Position numbers and translations under genes: made by a program | Notes under the pieces: generated by a model | The model's database searches: none | What the model saw: the letters and a program-made list of their open reading frames with translations, nothing else | Told to the model about the DNA's origin: nothing | Shown: positions 1-10,745 of the stretch, piece by piece | Layout: each line of letters opens with the position of its first letter | Position numbering within the stretch: the stretch's first letter is position 1 | Assembly: GCA_029204225.1 (NCBI GenBank) | Contig: CM055102.1 | Location: forward strand, 5,325,520 to 5,389,519 | DNA length: 64,000 nt | Direction: 5' to 3' | Source: Diphasiastrum complanatum | Lineage: Eukaryota > Streptophyta > Lycopodiopsida > Lycopodiales > Lycopodiaceae

Positions 1-540
1 ATGTGTGGAAATAGCTGAAGTAGGCGAGGCGAGTTTTTGCTTCTAGAAGATTTCCATGAAGATCTCCATATAGTAGGAAATTGGACCAAAAATGCCCAAA
101 ATGGAAAGTTTGATCCAAGTGTCAAAATTGCATGATGGTGACAAGGCATCCTCACACGTGTGAAATCTGATGCATGATCAGTACCTCGAGCTCCAAGAAG
201 TGTATGTATAGAGGCATATTTGGCCATAATCAAAGAGAGACATCAATCTTGATTTTGGAAGCAATTTTGTGTGATTCTCTCCATTTGTCTACATTTGTTT
301 TGATTGTTTTGAGGTTCTATCATAGTGTACTTGATTTTCAGGTTGGAGTCCGTACTCAAACAGAGTTTCACATGCATGAAACTAGAAAGTACACCTACCT
401 TCATTAATGATTGTTCTTGTTAGGATTTTATGTCTAGAATTGATCTAGATTAATCTTAATCTCAAGTAGATTGATAGATCAAGTAAATATAACATCCAAT
501 CCCTCTTGAGGATCAGATTAAGACCCACTCTTGGTACATT
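1..540. other. No gene recognised; probable old retroelement flank
   Basis: I see no convincing coding region. A CACACGTGTG palindrome lies at 153-162, a motif that recurs in LTRs elsewhere in the window, so this may be decayed LTR sequence. The short 77-codon ORF at 174-407 has no recognisable domain and no sign of being a gene. Confidence 0.4.
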
Positions 541-1516
541 TTGTACTTTTTTCTCAAAAGAGATAAGTTAATTTCAGATGTCAAAAGAGACATTTCTGAA
601 ATATTTGAGATCGTTGACCTAGGAGAAGCTAAAATCTATCTAGGCTTGCAGATCGTGAGAGACTTTGAAGGTGGTAAGTTGTATCTTCACCAACAAAAGT
701 ACACTCAAAAGATCATTGAAGACTTCAACATGCTTGAATGCAAAGGTGTGCATACTCCCATGATACCTGGAACAATACTGAGCAAGGCATATTGTCCGCA
801 GACTCTCGAGGAAGAGGAACGAATGGCCAAAATACCCTATCGTAGGCTGATTGGATCATTGTTATATCTTGCAGACAACACCAAACCTGATAGAGCATTT
901 GTAGTATACAGACTGAGTCAATATAATCAGAACCCATGATCGATATATTGGAAGTTGGCAAAGAGAGTACTACAATATCTTTAGGAAATGAAAGACTATG
1001 GACTGTGTTATTTGAAGGAAGCTGGATTTCACATTGAGTCTTACAGTGACGCAAGCTGGGCATCCATGAAGGATGATAACAAAAGTATTTCAAGAGGTTG
1101 TACTTTAGCATTTGGCGTAGCCATACTCTGGATTAGCAAGAAGCAAACAACAATAGCTCAATCTTCTTATGAAGCAGAATATGTAACAGTAGCCAAGATG
1201 GCAAACAAGCTGATCTGGATTAAACAGATACTGGATGGATTTGATGAATCTAGTTCTGAACCTTATGTCTTATTAATGGATAACACTTCAGCAATCTATC
1301 TTACGAAAGATCCTGTATTTCACTCGAAAATGAAGCACATAGTTATCAAGTATCATATGTGATTCGGGACTTAGTTGAGAAGAAGATATTGAAGATAGTC
1401 TTCATACCCACCGAGGAAATGACAACTGACATCTCTACAAAGCCACTAAGTAAAGTTTTGTTCGAGAAATAGCAAAGAAGATTGGGGTTAATCCAACTGC
1501 CACTTTGAGAGGGAGC
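541..1516 (+). pseudogene. Ty1/copia RT-RNase H remnant (element A)
   Basis: This is a 5'-truncated copia polyprotein. 541-939 encodes the C-terminal part of reverse transcriptase, with the dispersed motifs around 'IVDLGEAKIYLGLQI', 'HTPM' and 'RLIGSLLYLAD'. After a stop and frame change, 988-1362 encodes RNase H, with 'SDASWAS', 'SSYEAEY' and 'MDNTSAI' carrying the catalytic acidic residues. A further frameshift leads into the 'TTDISTKPL' tail and a polypurine tract just before 1517. Gag, protease, integrase and the RT active-site block are absent. The sequence is clearly related to element B on the minus strand at 28.6-32.7 kb. It cannot be functional. Confidence 0.85.
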
Positions 1517-2414
1517 TGTAGAACAATTGATCAGACATATCTTGATTCTGCCAACAAAGCACGTAGTTTACTTGACAAAGGATGAGAAAGAAACGAAAGG
1601 AACTTGAAACATATCTATTCATGACCAACTCGAAAAGATTCACAAAGGATTCGCAAAATTTGTCTTGTAGTCAACTTGAAAGATTTGTGAAACAGTTTCT
1701 TGTAGAAGCTTGTTGAAGCTCAAAAGATTTGCAAACAAAATCTCAAATGTCGCGAAATTGTCGCGAGCAATTTGCAAAATCTTCTGGACTGTTCTTCAAG
1801 CTCACCTGTCGCGAAACTATCTCGAACAGTTCGCAAAATATTCTAGATTTTTTCTTCAAGCTCAAGAATTGTCATATGTCGCAAACAATTCGTGAAAGAC
1901 AAAAATGTCGCGAAGAGACAAGTATCGCGAACAATTCGTAAAACACGAAGCTGAGACGAAGAGATGAATTGTCGCGAATTATTTGCAAACAGATTTTATT
2001 CGAGCCTGAAAATAGAGCATCTATTTGAATATCAACCGTTGTAAACAGTTAGATATCTACTATTACAACATTAAAAGGCCAAAAGACCTATCATGTAGCA
2101 ATATAAATACATGTGCACTACTCGTTGTAACTCACTCAATCAGAGACACAACAACAAGATAAGACAACAACAGATGTATATCGATGAATCAGATTTAGAG
2201 TTATAAAAATTCATTTTTGATCAATAGCTTCTTACTGTCTTAAGTTGTCTCTTACTTTCGCATATAATTTTCCCACACATATTCAATTAGAACTAATACT
2301 ATTCTATTAGTACATAGATTGGATACAACTGCGATTGAAGACTCTGATATTAGTTTGATTTATTCAAACTTGTATTGTGTTCTCTGTGGAAGAATAATTA
2401 CTATTTTTCCTACA
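1517..2414 (+). repeat. 3' LTR of copia element A
   Basis: The LTR begins TGTAG directly after a polypurine tract (TTTGAGAGGGAGC, 1504-1516). I end it at CTACA, 2410-2414, which forms the expected TGTAG/CTACA inverted ends. No second copy is present, so the 3' boundary is inferred. The first half (about 1745-1985) is crowded with TCGCGAA-type motifs. A TATA-like AATATAAAT near 2098 suits a promoter. Confidence 0.6.
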
Positions 2415-2808
2415 TTGGTAGGCCGTTGAAAGGTCCGTGGGACCGACCGATATGCTGGTGCTAGTTGGGGCTTGGTGGGATGTAGCCCGGACAATCTGCA
2501 CTGTGTCATCGTCGTCTTTTATTAGCTTTTCGGGTGGTGACAGGCCGTCAGGTGTGGTGGGATCAACATGATCAGACGATGCTCCATACGTTGCCTATAC
2601 AAATGCGTCATCAGGCAACGGTTGGTCACCCTTGGGTGAGGTGAGCGGTGTGATAAAGGTGGTTTGGAGAGGTATAAGAACAGATTGCTCAAATGAGGGA
2701 ATGATAGGGACGGTTGGGAAATTGAAGGACGGTTTGGAGGATGGATGGAGATGTGGGAGATGAGGAGCCTTTTCGAGGCAACATGAGATTGACTCAGATT
2801 CATTCAAT
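2415..2808. other. Intergenic stretch 5' of the unknown ORF
   Basis: No coding domain recognised. Two overlapping 70-93 codon minus-strand ORFs are proline/serine-rich and look like continuations of the low-complexity tail of the neighbouring ORF in other frames. Confidence 0.35.
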
Positions 2809-3720
2809 TCAATGTGTTGGTAGAGATTTGTGAATCCAGAGGGTTGATGTGGAAGAGTGTGCTTGAAGTAGAGACATGGGGTATGGATGAAGCGATGGTG
2901 ATGGAAGATGTGATAATGGATGCAGAAGATGTTGGAATGAGAGCAATAGGAACAAAAGTGATGGTGGTATCAGAGGGTTGAGCAGAAGCGGAAGCAGTGG
3001 TTGTGGAAGAAGCAGAAGTGGGGTGTGACAATGTGACGGTGCATTGTCTGGTGGCAAGTGTTTGGTGGTAGGAGGGCTAGATGAAGATGAGGCTGCGCCA
3101 CGCATGCGTTTGCTGGCCGTTGTGTTAGTAATTGCTGGTTGGTAAGAGGTGGATGCAACTGAAGGAGGGTACAAGTTAGTGTGTGAAACGGTGGCAGATA
3201 GAATGGTGGAGCGATTAAACCTCTGAACCTTTTGTTCAAAGAGTGCACATGTGAAGTTACAGAGGAGAGGGCCGGTGACGATGATCTCATGCGTGTTAGG
3301 CTTGATAGCGATGGAGAGCTCATGCATTAGGAAGGTATGCCAATCATATGGCACCATTGAGGGGCTCAAGAATTCTATGAAGGATTCCATGATTTGGCTC
3401 AATATCGTGGATTGAATGTAGTCCTTGCGAAAAATCAAAACAACTAAGAAGTAGTTCAACAAGTAAGCGGCGACTTGGATTATGGGGTCATTGATAGCCT
3501 CTATCAAATACATGTTGTTAGTTTTGACCGGGAGCTCAAGAGCAGTTTGTCTTACGTAAGGTTTTATGAGGTTTTTAGCTTGGCGATGCGAAATGGGTTG
3601 GCGATCATTGGACACTATGTCGACGGTGACCATGGAGTTAGCATTCACTCCTACTTTGTACATGTGGTACCCTAGTACAAGATGTGAAAATGCGACTTCG
3701 GCACGTACCACATTTTTCAA
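2809..3720 (-). CDS. Hypothetical protein with Ser/Pro/Leu-rich tail, possibly transposon-derived
   Basis: This is an open frame of 303 codons that I do not recognise. The first 190 residues or so look like a folded domain, alternating hydrophobic and charged segments, with no transmembrane-type run. The rest is low-complexity: serine, proline, leucine and histidine-rich, including a polyserine run. No zinc knuckle, protease or integrase motif is visible. It sits between degenerate copia elements, so a gag-like or transposon-associated protein, or a chance ORF in a decayed gene, is more likely than a host gene. The listed start codon is simply the first ATG. A second minus-strand frame at 3843-4160 could be an upstream part in another frame. 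Confidence 0.3.
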   Translation of the reverse strand: MKNVVRAEVAFSHLVLGYHMYKVGVNANSMVTVDIVSNDRQPISHRQAKNLIKPYVRQTALELPVKTNNMYLIEAINDPIIQVAAYLLNYFLVVLIFRKDYIQSTILSQIMESFIEFLSPSMVPYDWHTFLMHELSIAIKPNTHEIIVTGPLLCNFTCALFEQKVQRFNRSTILSATVSHTNLYPPSVASTSYQPAITNTTASKRMRGAASSSSSPPTTKHLPPDNAPSHCHTPLLLLPQPLLPLLLNPLIPPSLLFLLLSFQHLLHPLSHLPSPSLHPYPMSLLQAHSSTSTLWIHKSLPTH

Positions 3721-3842
3721 GCATGGAGAGCCAGCTCCATGTTAATCTCAGACAAGAAGAGCACTAGGAAAAAGCCCATTGCTTGGAGAAGGGGTTTAGC
3801 AGCCTAAAGCCAAGGGTTCATCAATGAATCATATGGTAGGGC

Positions 3843-4758
3843 TCACATTTGGGTGGCAGTAGGTATCTCGTGTTGGATAGCCTTTTTTGTGCCAGTTTCA
3901 TCAGTAGAGAAAGAAGAAATCATGACATTAGATGATCGAAAAAGTGCGCTAGTGACGGAGATGGAAAAAAGATGAAAAGACGCTAAAAAAGGAGGAAAAG
4001 TTGTCAAAGATGAGTTAAAAGACTTAAAAAAAATGCAGAAATGTGGAAATCGTAAGAACAGAAGTGAAAATGGTAGAATTGAGAGTGTAGAAGGTGGATG
4101 TGATAGTAGATGAGGGCTGGTATGAGGTTTGGTTGCAATCTGATAACTTTGAAAATTCATTGGATTTTTCGGTAGAGCTTCGCTGAATGAAGTACCAAAT
4201 GACTCAAATTTTCCCCTTATAGCGGAAATTAGAGTGTGTATTAGGAGGAGTGCACTTTCCCCAACTCAGTTCCAACCAAAATTTTGCAAAGACCTTCGTC
4301 ACAATATTCTAAGACCTCAATGAAGTCTACGAAGGTTCAAAAGGTGATTTGACTACCCTGCGAAGGTTTTTTGCGAAGGTTCAGCCTGTCTGCAGAGGTT
4401 CAACCCTCGCAAGAGGTAAACTCTCACAAAATTGCTCTAGATATTATCAGACCCTATAGGCAGACTAATTTTACTCTTCTGATTTCATTTATGCCCTCTG
4501 GGAAGTTTGGTTTGCAGATCTTGATGCCCTGCAAAGTTCATTAGTTCCTAGTTCTATGAACCCTTGTAGACAGTCAATTTTGATTATTTTTCCATCGGTA
4601 ACTCTCGTAGAGATTTTTATAGATGTATCTGAGTCAGATTTAGTGACTGACAAAGTCTCAAGAGCTAGTTCCCAAGGGATCTTAAAAAATCATGGAAAAA
4701 ATATTTTTTTTAGTGCTTTTGGTGAGATCTTGAGATTCTCTGATCCATAACTCTTGTA
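3843..4758. other. No gene recognised; short GCGAAGGTTC-like direct repeats
   Basis: The segment holds a low-complexity minus-strand ORF (3843-4160) without a known domain. Around 4290-4410 are several copies of a GAAGGTTCA-type motif. Nothing else could be assigned. Confidence 0.4.
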
Positions 4759-5605
4759 TGTCAATTTTTAGAGAAAAAGGACAATTATGATTGTACTAAT
4801 CAATCATTAAGAGTTAGTGATTGCTTAATCCAATGATCTATCAAGTTCTAGGTGTTAGATCTTGATCTAGATGCATTATACTATGATTTAAGCAAGAGCA
4901 ATGGATCAAATGATTAAAATCTTGGAGCAGCCTCACGTGTGTGGGAGACAGTACTTGTACGGCCTATTAACAGAGACTAAAGTAATCATAGCTTAGAAAT
5001 GCATTCCAATCACAAAAACACAAGACAAATGTAAAAGCAAAACTAGAAACTGCCAATGTCACATCAACTTCTCATTAGAAATGGTGATCTCTTTGTAGAT
5101 CAAGTACATGAACAACCTCTGTACTGGTCCAGCAGGCCTTCACACGTGTGGAAAGTGGTACATCATGTAGATCCACCAATAGGAGCCATATATGCTCATT
5201 TTCCAAAGTTGACTTATCATACTAGCTAGAAACCATAAGCTAGTCTCCATAAAAATAGGGATATTCCCTATAAAATAGTATCTAGTGGAATATTTACATC
5301 TAAACAAGTACATCCTTGTCCACATGTGTGAATAGCAACTTAACATGTGTGAGTAATAACTCATTCACATGGAAGTGCAATCTATTCACATAAAGTTGAC
5401 CAAAATGACCAATTTCTAGATTCTACTCAAAGGTCAATTTCACACTTGTGTAGATCTAACTAAAATCAATGTAACTTTATATAAGTAACTTATGTACATC
5501 CTTTCACACATGGGAATAGGCTCCACATGTGTGAGGTCTCACTATGAACATAGATCTTAAGATTAACATGCTACATTAACCAAGTTGGAAGTGACCGTTT
5601 CAACA
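4759..5605 (-). repeat. 3' LTR of the deleted copia element
   Basis: This is a direct repeat of 7428-8270, with plus-strand ends TGTCAA and CAACA. It contains several CACAYGTGTG-like palindromes (for example near 4932, 5140, 5320, 5345 and 5525). Confidence 0.85.
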
Positions 5606-6204
5606 CTCCTCCTCAATTCTAATTTGGTAACTCCAATATACATCTATAAGAAACTTAATAAGCTAATGTTAATCTCAAGTGGATCATTTGGCATGGGAAA
5701 AATATCCAATGCTTTGTGTTGTAGCCATATTATCACAACCATGATAGTACTTCTTTGATGGAATTCCATTGCCAACCTCCTTGAAGCACATTCCACCATC
5801 CTAGCTTTCTTGCCTTTGATTCCTTCCAAGCTTGAAGAAGATATTTGAATCGAAAGCTCCTCCTCCTAGAATGTAGCTAGTTTTTCATGAAGGAAATCTG
5901 AGGCTTCCATGTCTCATAATGGCTATGAAAAACAAGACCTTGAGATAGATACATCTATAGATTACCAAGATTTTGCATACTAGTTTGACTAGTCCACAAA
6001 GCAAAAACTTTTTGCATGATGGTCTTAATATTGTAATGAAAAAAAATCTTGAATTCATTGAGACTACTTACTTGCTTATGGATACAAGTGTCCTTTGAGG
6101 ATGATTCAGTTGATCTCATAAGAAGTTTACACATTCTCTCAACAAATGAGAAAACACAACTATCGACAATGTGAATGAACAAATCATTCTTGCTCTTATT
6201 ATTT

Positions 6205-7250
6205 TCAAGAGCATACATTTGATAAGATAACAAATTGTTTTCTAATTGAGTAAGAATCCCTTTGAAATGTCATGTGGGAGCTTGCCCCACTATCAATCCA
6301 CCATGACTCACTAGAATCTCTCTTGCTTGTTGATGTGGATGTAGATGCCATCAAAGATAAGATTTCCTCATCTTCCTTCTCGTCATGTGCAAGGTTCTCT
6401 TGTTGGCTCTCTTCTTGTGCCCTTTGCTTCTTGTAGCATTCGGATGCTATATGCCATTTTTTCCCACAAATGAAGCATTTGAGTTTGGATTTGTCTCTCT
6501 TCCATGAACTTGATGCTTGACCCTCCACCTTGGCCTCCTTGTCTTGGATCCTTATGGATGCATTGGTCTTCTTATTGCCTTTTAATAAGAAGTTGGCCTT
6601 CTCATCCCCATCTTGTAAAGATAAGGAGCTCATCCTAGACTTTACATGTAGAGCTCTACTCTCCTCGGCCACAAGCACACTATGTAGCTTGTCAATAGAA
6701 GGTAGACTCTCTTGAATGGCAAAACTTTGGACCAAATTGGAGTATTCATCTCCAAGTCCATTTAGGATTACTTGAACAAGTTCATTATCATGAATTTTGT
6801 CACCAATAGAAGCTAACTCTTTGTTTAGTGACTTAATTCTAAGCACATATTCTTGTGCACTCTCATCACTTGCTTCTCATGCTTTGAAAAATCAATTTTT
6901 TTAGCATAAGCACTCTTGAAGTGTTGTTGGATTCATAGATACTCTTCAATGAATCCCAAGCCTCTTTTGATGAGGCACAAGAAGCCACCTCTTTCAAGAG
7001 GTCATTGCCTACGATCATCTTTGGGATTATGAATGATTGCCTATGAGATGCACAAAGATCTCTTGATAATGAATGATCTAAGATAGATTTCTAGCTCTCT
7101 AAGAAGCTTCTAGTCTCGTCTCAATCAACCAAGTTCGAACTTGGATGATGGTATAATAGAGACATTGCACCAAAAACCTTGAATTTTGGACTAGTATGCA
7201 TAGTTTTGGGTCAAAAACACTAAAGGAAGTTAATTTGAAGGTTGTTGTAC
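6205..7250 (-). pseudogene. Copia gag and N-terminal protease remnant
   Basis: The gag N-terminal part (about 6850-7250) is recognisable but broken into frames; a segment reads 'LLKEVASCASSKEAWDSL'. From 6846 a 213-codon frame continues through the gag core. It includes a CCHC zinc knuckle (CFICGKKWHIASEC, with K in place of the usual glycine before W/H) and ends with the protease motif 'WWIDSGASSHMT'. The reading frame is lost after that, and pre-integrase, integrase, RT and RNase H are absent. 5644-6233 contains no identifiable domain. Confidence 0.85.
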
Positions 7251-7427
7251 GGTTTCACACGTGTGGACAGTATATCAGCAGCCCACAAATTGTTCTTGAC
7301 CAAAAATATTGATGGTACCTTTCTCCTTTAACTCGCCCTCTCAAGTAAAGCTCAAAAACAACTCTTGTCAATGATTTCACTAGTTTCATTAATCATTAGA
7401 TCACTCTTAGACTTGGCCCTGATACCA

Positions 7428-8270
7428 CGTCAATTTTAAAAGAAAAAGGACAATTATGATTGTACTAATCAATCATTAAGAGTGATTGATTGCCTAATCC
7501 AATGACCTATCAAGTTCTAAGTGTTAGATCTTGATCTAGATGCATTACACTATGATTTAAGCAAGAGAAATTGATCAAATGATTAAAATCTTAGAGGAGC
7601 GGCCTCACATGTGTGGAGGACAGTACCTGTACGGCCTATTAACAGAGAGTAAAGTAATCATAGCTTAGAAATGCATTCCAATCACAAAAACACAAGACAA
7701 ATGTGAAAGCAAAACTAGAAACTGCCAATGTCACATCAACTTCTCATTAGAAATGGTGATCTCTTTGTAGATCAAGTACATGAACAACCTATGTACTAGT
7801 CCAGTAGGCCTTCACACGTGTGGAAAGTGCCACATCATGTAGATCCACCAATAGGATCCATATATATTCGAAAGTTGACTTATCATACTAGCTAGAAACC
7901 AAAAGCTAGTCTCCACAAAATAGGGATATTCCCTATAAAATAGGATCTAGTGGAATATATACATCTAAACAAGTACATCCTTGTCCACATGTGTGAATAA
8001 CAACTTGACATGTGTGAGTAATAACTCATTCACATGGAAGTGCAATCTATTTACATAAAGTTGACCAAAATGACCAATTTCTAGATTCTACTCAAAGGTC
8101 AATTTCACACTTGTGTAGATCTATTTAAAATCAATCTAACTTTATAAAAGTAACTTATGTACATCCTTTAACACGTGGGAATAGGCTCCACGCGTGTGAG
8201 ATCTCACTATGAACATAGATCTTAAGATTAACATGCTACATTAACCAAGTTGGAAGTGACAATTTCAACA
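7428..8270 (-). repeat. 5' LTR of the deleted copia element
   Basis: This is a direct repeat of 4759-5605. The terminal TG has changed to CG on the plus strand. The primer-binding site lies immediately to its left. The CACAYGTGTG-like motifs are present at corresponding places (near 7605, 7815, 7985, 8010 and 8190). Confidence 0.85.
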
Positions 8271-8275
8271 TCGTA

Positions 8276-8548
8276 GACTAGTATACCATTGCATCAATTG
8301 GTAGCTAATCCATCAGTTAAAGTGATTTTTATCCCTATTTTGCTATTTGTTTTCGAGATCGTCGTCTCTGATTGTGAAGAATAAAAAACCATCCAACTAG
8401 TCTATAGGGGTTGATGAGGAAAATCATCTTGCTTGTGTAGTTACAAGTTGTAAATATCATTTTCTAGTATGTACAAACTCGAGCTACATGACATGCACAG
8501 TGTCTAGATGGTCATATTCACTTTGTTCCATTGTATATATCAAAGGTA
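8276..8548. other. Short spacer, nothing recognised
   Basis: AT-rich DNA between the deleted copia element and the next LTR. No gene or clear repeat is visible. Confidence 0.4.
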
Positions 8549-9299
8549 TGTGAATTGAGCACATGACCTTGTAGATCTAGGCGAGTTTGAGTTAGGTAGA
8601 TCGAGATTTGATGACATGCATAAAACTAGATGACATGCAAAATCTGTCAGAGTGCATGCATGCAACATGCAATCACTGCATGCAACATGCAAGTCAATAG
8701 ACATGTTCTACACATGTCCATGTCATCTAGGGAAGTTACATGCAAGACATGCAAGTACTATTTGACACATGCATGTAGTTTTGTAGGTTCATAGTTGAGA
8801 AATTGACATTTGGCAAAGTAGGTAGGAGTTAGGTGCAAATTCAGCATGCAAGTTGTTAGGTGTCAATATGGTAATACTTTATACTTGACTAGATGTATGG
8901 AATGCATTGAATGCAAGCAGTACCACGAATTTTGGCTCTCCTATATATGTACATATCATTCTCATTCATAACTAATGATAGATCAAGCTTTGGTAATGTC
9001 ATAATGTCAAAATTGCATCTCATGCTATTTTGCTTGTTCTGATATTCTCTCTCTAACTCGAGTAGAGGTCTTTTTCATACATTCTTTTGCTTATGTATTC
9101 TCTTTATTTGTGAGGAATTAGTATTGCTTTGATCTGTAGCATTCTAGATTGTGCCCTAGCCTCAGATCCATTGGTAGATTGCAGGATTGCTCTACAGGTG
9201 TTCTGTGTGCCATCACAAAGCATGGTCAAGATCATTCACACATTTCTTCTGGATCCCCACACGTGTGAAATTGCTGAATTTTTCACATGGTATCAGAGC
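8549..9299 (+). repeat. 5' LTR plus primer-binding site of a truncated copia element
   Basis: The 3' end is well defined: TTTTTCACA ends at 9287 and is followed directly by the primer-binding site TGGTATCAGAGC (9288-9299). The 5' end at TGTGAA (8549) is inferred from the inverted-end rule, giving 739 bp. The LTR holds ATGCATGC-rich sequence near 8650, a TATATAT box near 8943 and CACACGTGTG at 9259-9268. No matching 3' LTR was found. Confidence 0.65.
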
Positions 9300-9725
9300 C
9301 ATACCATGCTTTGAATGCTACTAACATCAGGTGTATGAAGATTTTTCTGTCAATTCAAGCTAGGAAGCTGTTTAGTAGTGTTTTGCTATCTTTTCTTGAA
9401 CAGTTTTTTAGTGAATGAGGTTAGAACTGATATTTTCAGTCCAGAACAGAGGATGTACAAAATTTTGACTTTTCACACGAAAACCAGAGTACATCATTTG
9501 ACTCTATCTCCTCTATGTTAGATCCAAAGATACTGACATTATAGCTTGTTGGAAAGCTAGAAGAGTCCGCTTTCCATTGCAAGTTGTTTTAATTCATTCT
9601 GATGTTCCTAGTAGGAGTTATAAGCTGTTAAAGAGGATTTAAGCAATCGACTATGGCTTCCATCCAATCCACCACTTCAATTTGGGTGTCATCCTTAATC
9701 ACTATTCACCTCCAACATCTTAGGT
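9300..9725 (+). pseudogene. Retroelement leader and possible gag start, truncated
   Basis: Sequence after the primer-binding site resembles a copia leader. An ATG at 9653 opens 'MASIQSTTSIWVSS', a typical gag N-terminus style, but it stops within 50 codons. The element is cut off at about 9725, where the dispersed repeat starts. Confidence 0.4.
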
Positions 9726-10030
9726 GTTCCAATTGTGTACTTTTTCAAATGTGTGAGGACTTCACAAACAATGTGATTGATTATCTAAGGTGTGTGTGAT
9801 TGCGCATAGATCTATCACTCAAGTGATGCAAAAAATCTAGCTTGAAAATTCTAAGGCAAGAGCACACAAAACATGCATCTATTGTTCACCATACTATAAA
9901 TATTCACAATGAGAGGCAACTTTTGATGAAAAAACCTAAGTATGGAAATGGCTTGCTCTTCAGTGAAAATACAAGAGATTGCTCTTGAGTAGAGAGAGAA
10001 TGTAAAAAATATTCTAGGTGTTTGAGCTCC
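9726..10030. repeat. Dispersed repeat copy 1 (pair with 18541-18815)
   Basis: This block aligns by eye with 18541-18815 in the same orientation. Shared landmarks include GTGTACTTTT, ATGTGTGAGGACTTC, TCTAAGGCAAGAGCAC, GGCTTGCTCT and GTAGAGAGAGAATGT. The copies differ by substitutions and small indels. It may be part of an LTR family; its ends are not defined. Confidence 0.7.
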
Positions 10031-10083
10031 CTCCTACATCTCACATAATTTACTATGATTGGTCCAACTTTGAAAATGAGATT

Positions 10084-10745
10084 ATGAGGTCGTTGTCACT
10101 AGCCCTCTACCATCAAGCCAAGTGTAAGCAACCTACACTATCACGAGCTTATTCCAGTCTAAAATTTGGCCTAATCACTTATTTACAACTATACAAGGGG
10201 TGGATTTGACATAGACTCCCCAACACTCAAGATAGATAACTTTGACAATTTTCAAACCAATTTAGTTTCTTCTTTTTCAAATTGCATAATAGTAGCTAAA
10301 GTAGCTATCATCCTTCGTTGATTTGCTAGTTTTACCTCCCAGGTGGTTAGACTAACTTTCACCACCTTCTCCAATTTTTTTAAATTATTATTCCTTTTTT
10401 ATCAATCATGGAGAGTGTGTGAAGCTCGTAATCAGGGTCGCCCAAGTAGAACCTTATAAAACTATGTATTAGGTAACCCTAAACTGACAAAGTTGATCAT
10501 GAAGCGTACAATGGAAATTTTCACATGAACATCTCTTTTCATGCCAACTGGTACCACACTTGATTGATTTGCTAGTTTGATTGTCACTAGCCCTTTGCCA
10601 TCAAGCCAAGTGTAAGCAACTTACACTATCATGAGCTAATCCAAGTCAAAATTTGGCCTAATCATTATTTACAAGTGTACAAGGGGTGACATTGACATAG
10701 AACCACCAAAACTAAAGATAGATAGCTTTTACATTTTTCACATAA
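10084..10745. repeat. Direct repeat pair about 494 bp apart
   Basis: 10084-10250 and 10578-10745 share a similar block of roughly 167 bp, marked by CATCAAGCCAAGTGTAAGCAA, AAATTTGGCCTAATCA, ACAAGGGGTG and AAGATAGATA. The second copy has small deletions. The repeat could be the remains of short LTRs around 330 bp of DNA, but no coding or primer site was found between them. Confidence 0.65.

Larger units (their letters stand above)
4759..8270 (-). mobile_element. Non-autonomous, internally deleted copia retrotransposon
   Basis: Two similar LTRs (847 and 843 bp) flank only 1.8 kb of internal DNA. On the minus strand the 5' LTR is the right copy. A primer-binding site TGGTATCAGGGCC (complement at 7415-7427) abuts it, and a purine-rich tract (AGGAGGAG, complement at 5606-5613) precedes the left LTR. 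The target duplication is probable but imperfect: TTGTA at 4754-4758 against TCGTA at 8271-8275. The interior keeps gag, the zinc knuckle and the first part of protease. Integrase, RT and RNase H are missing, so any movement would have needed proteins from another element. The LTRs differ at many sites and indels, which suggests an old insertion. Confidence 0.85.

Noticed and set aside
10084-10745. CRISPR-like or LTR-bounded unit
   Set aside because: Only two repeats, no regular spacers and no primer site or polypurine tract between them.
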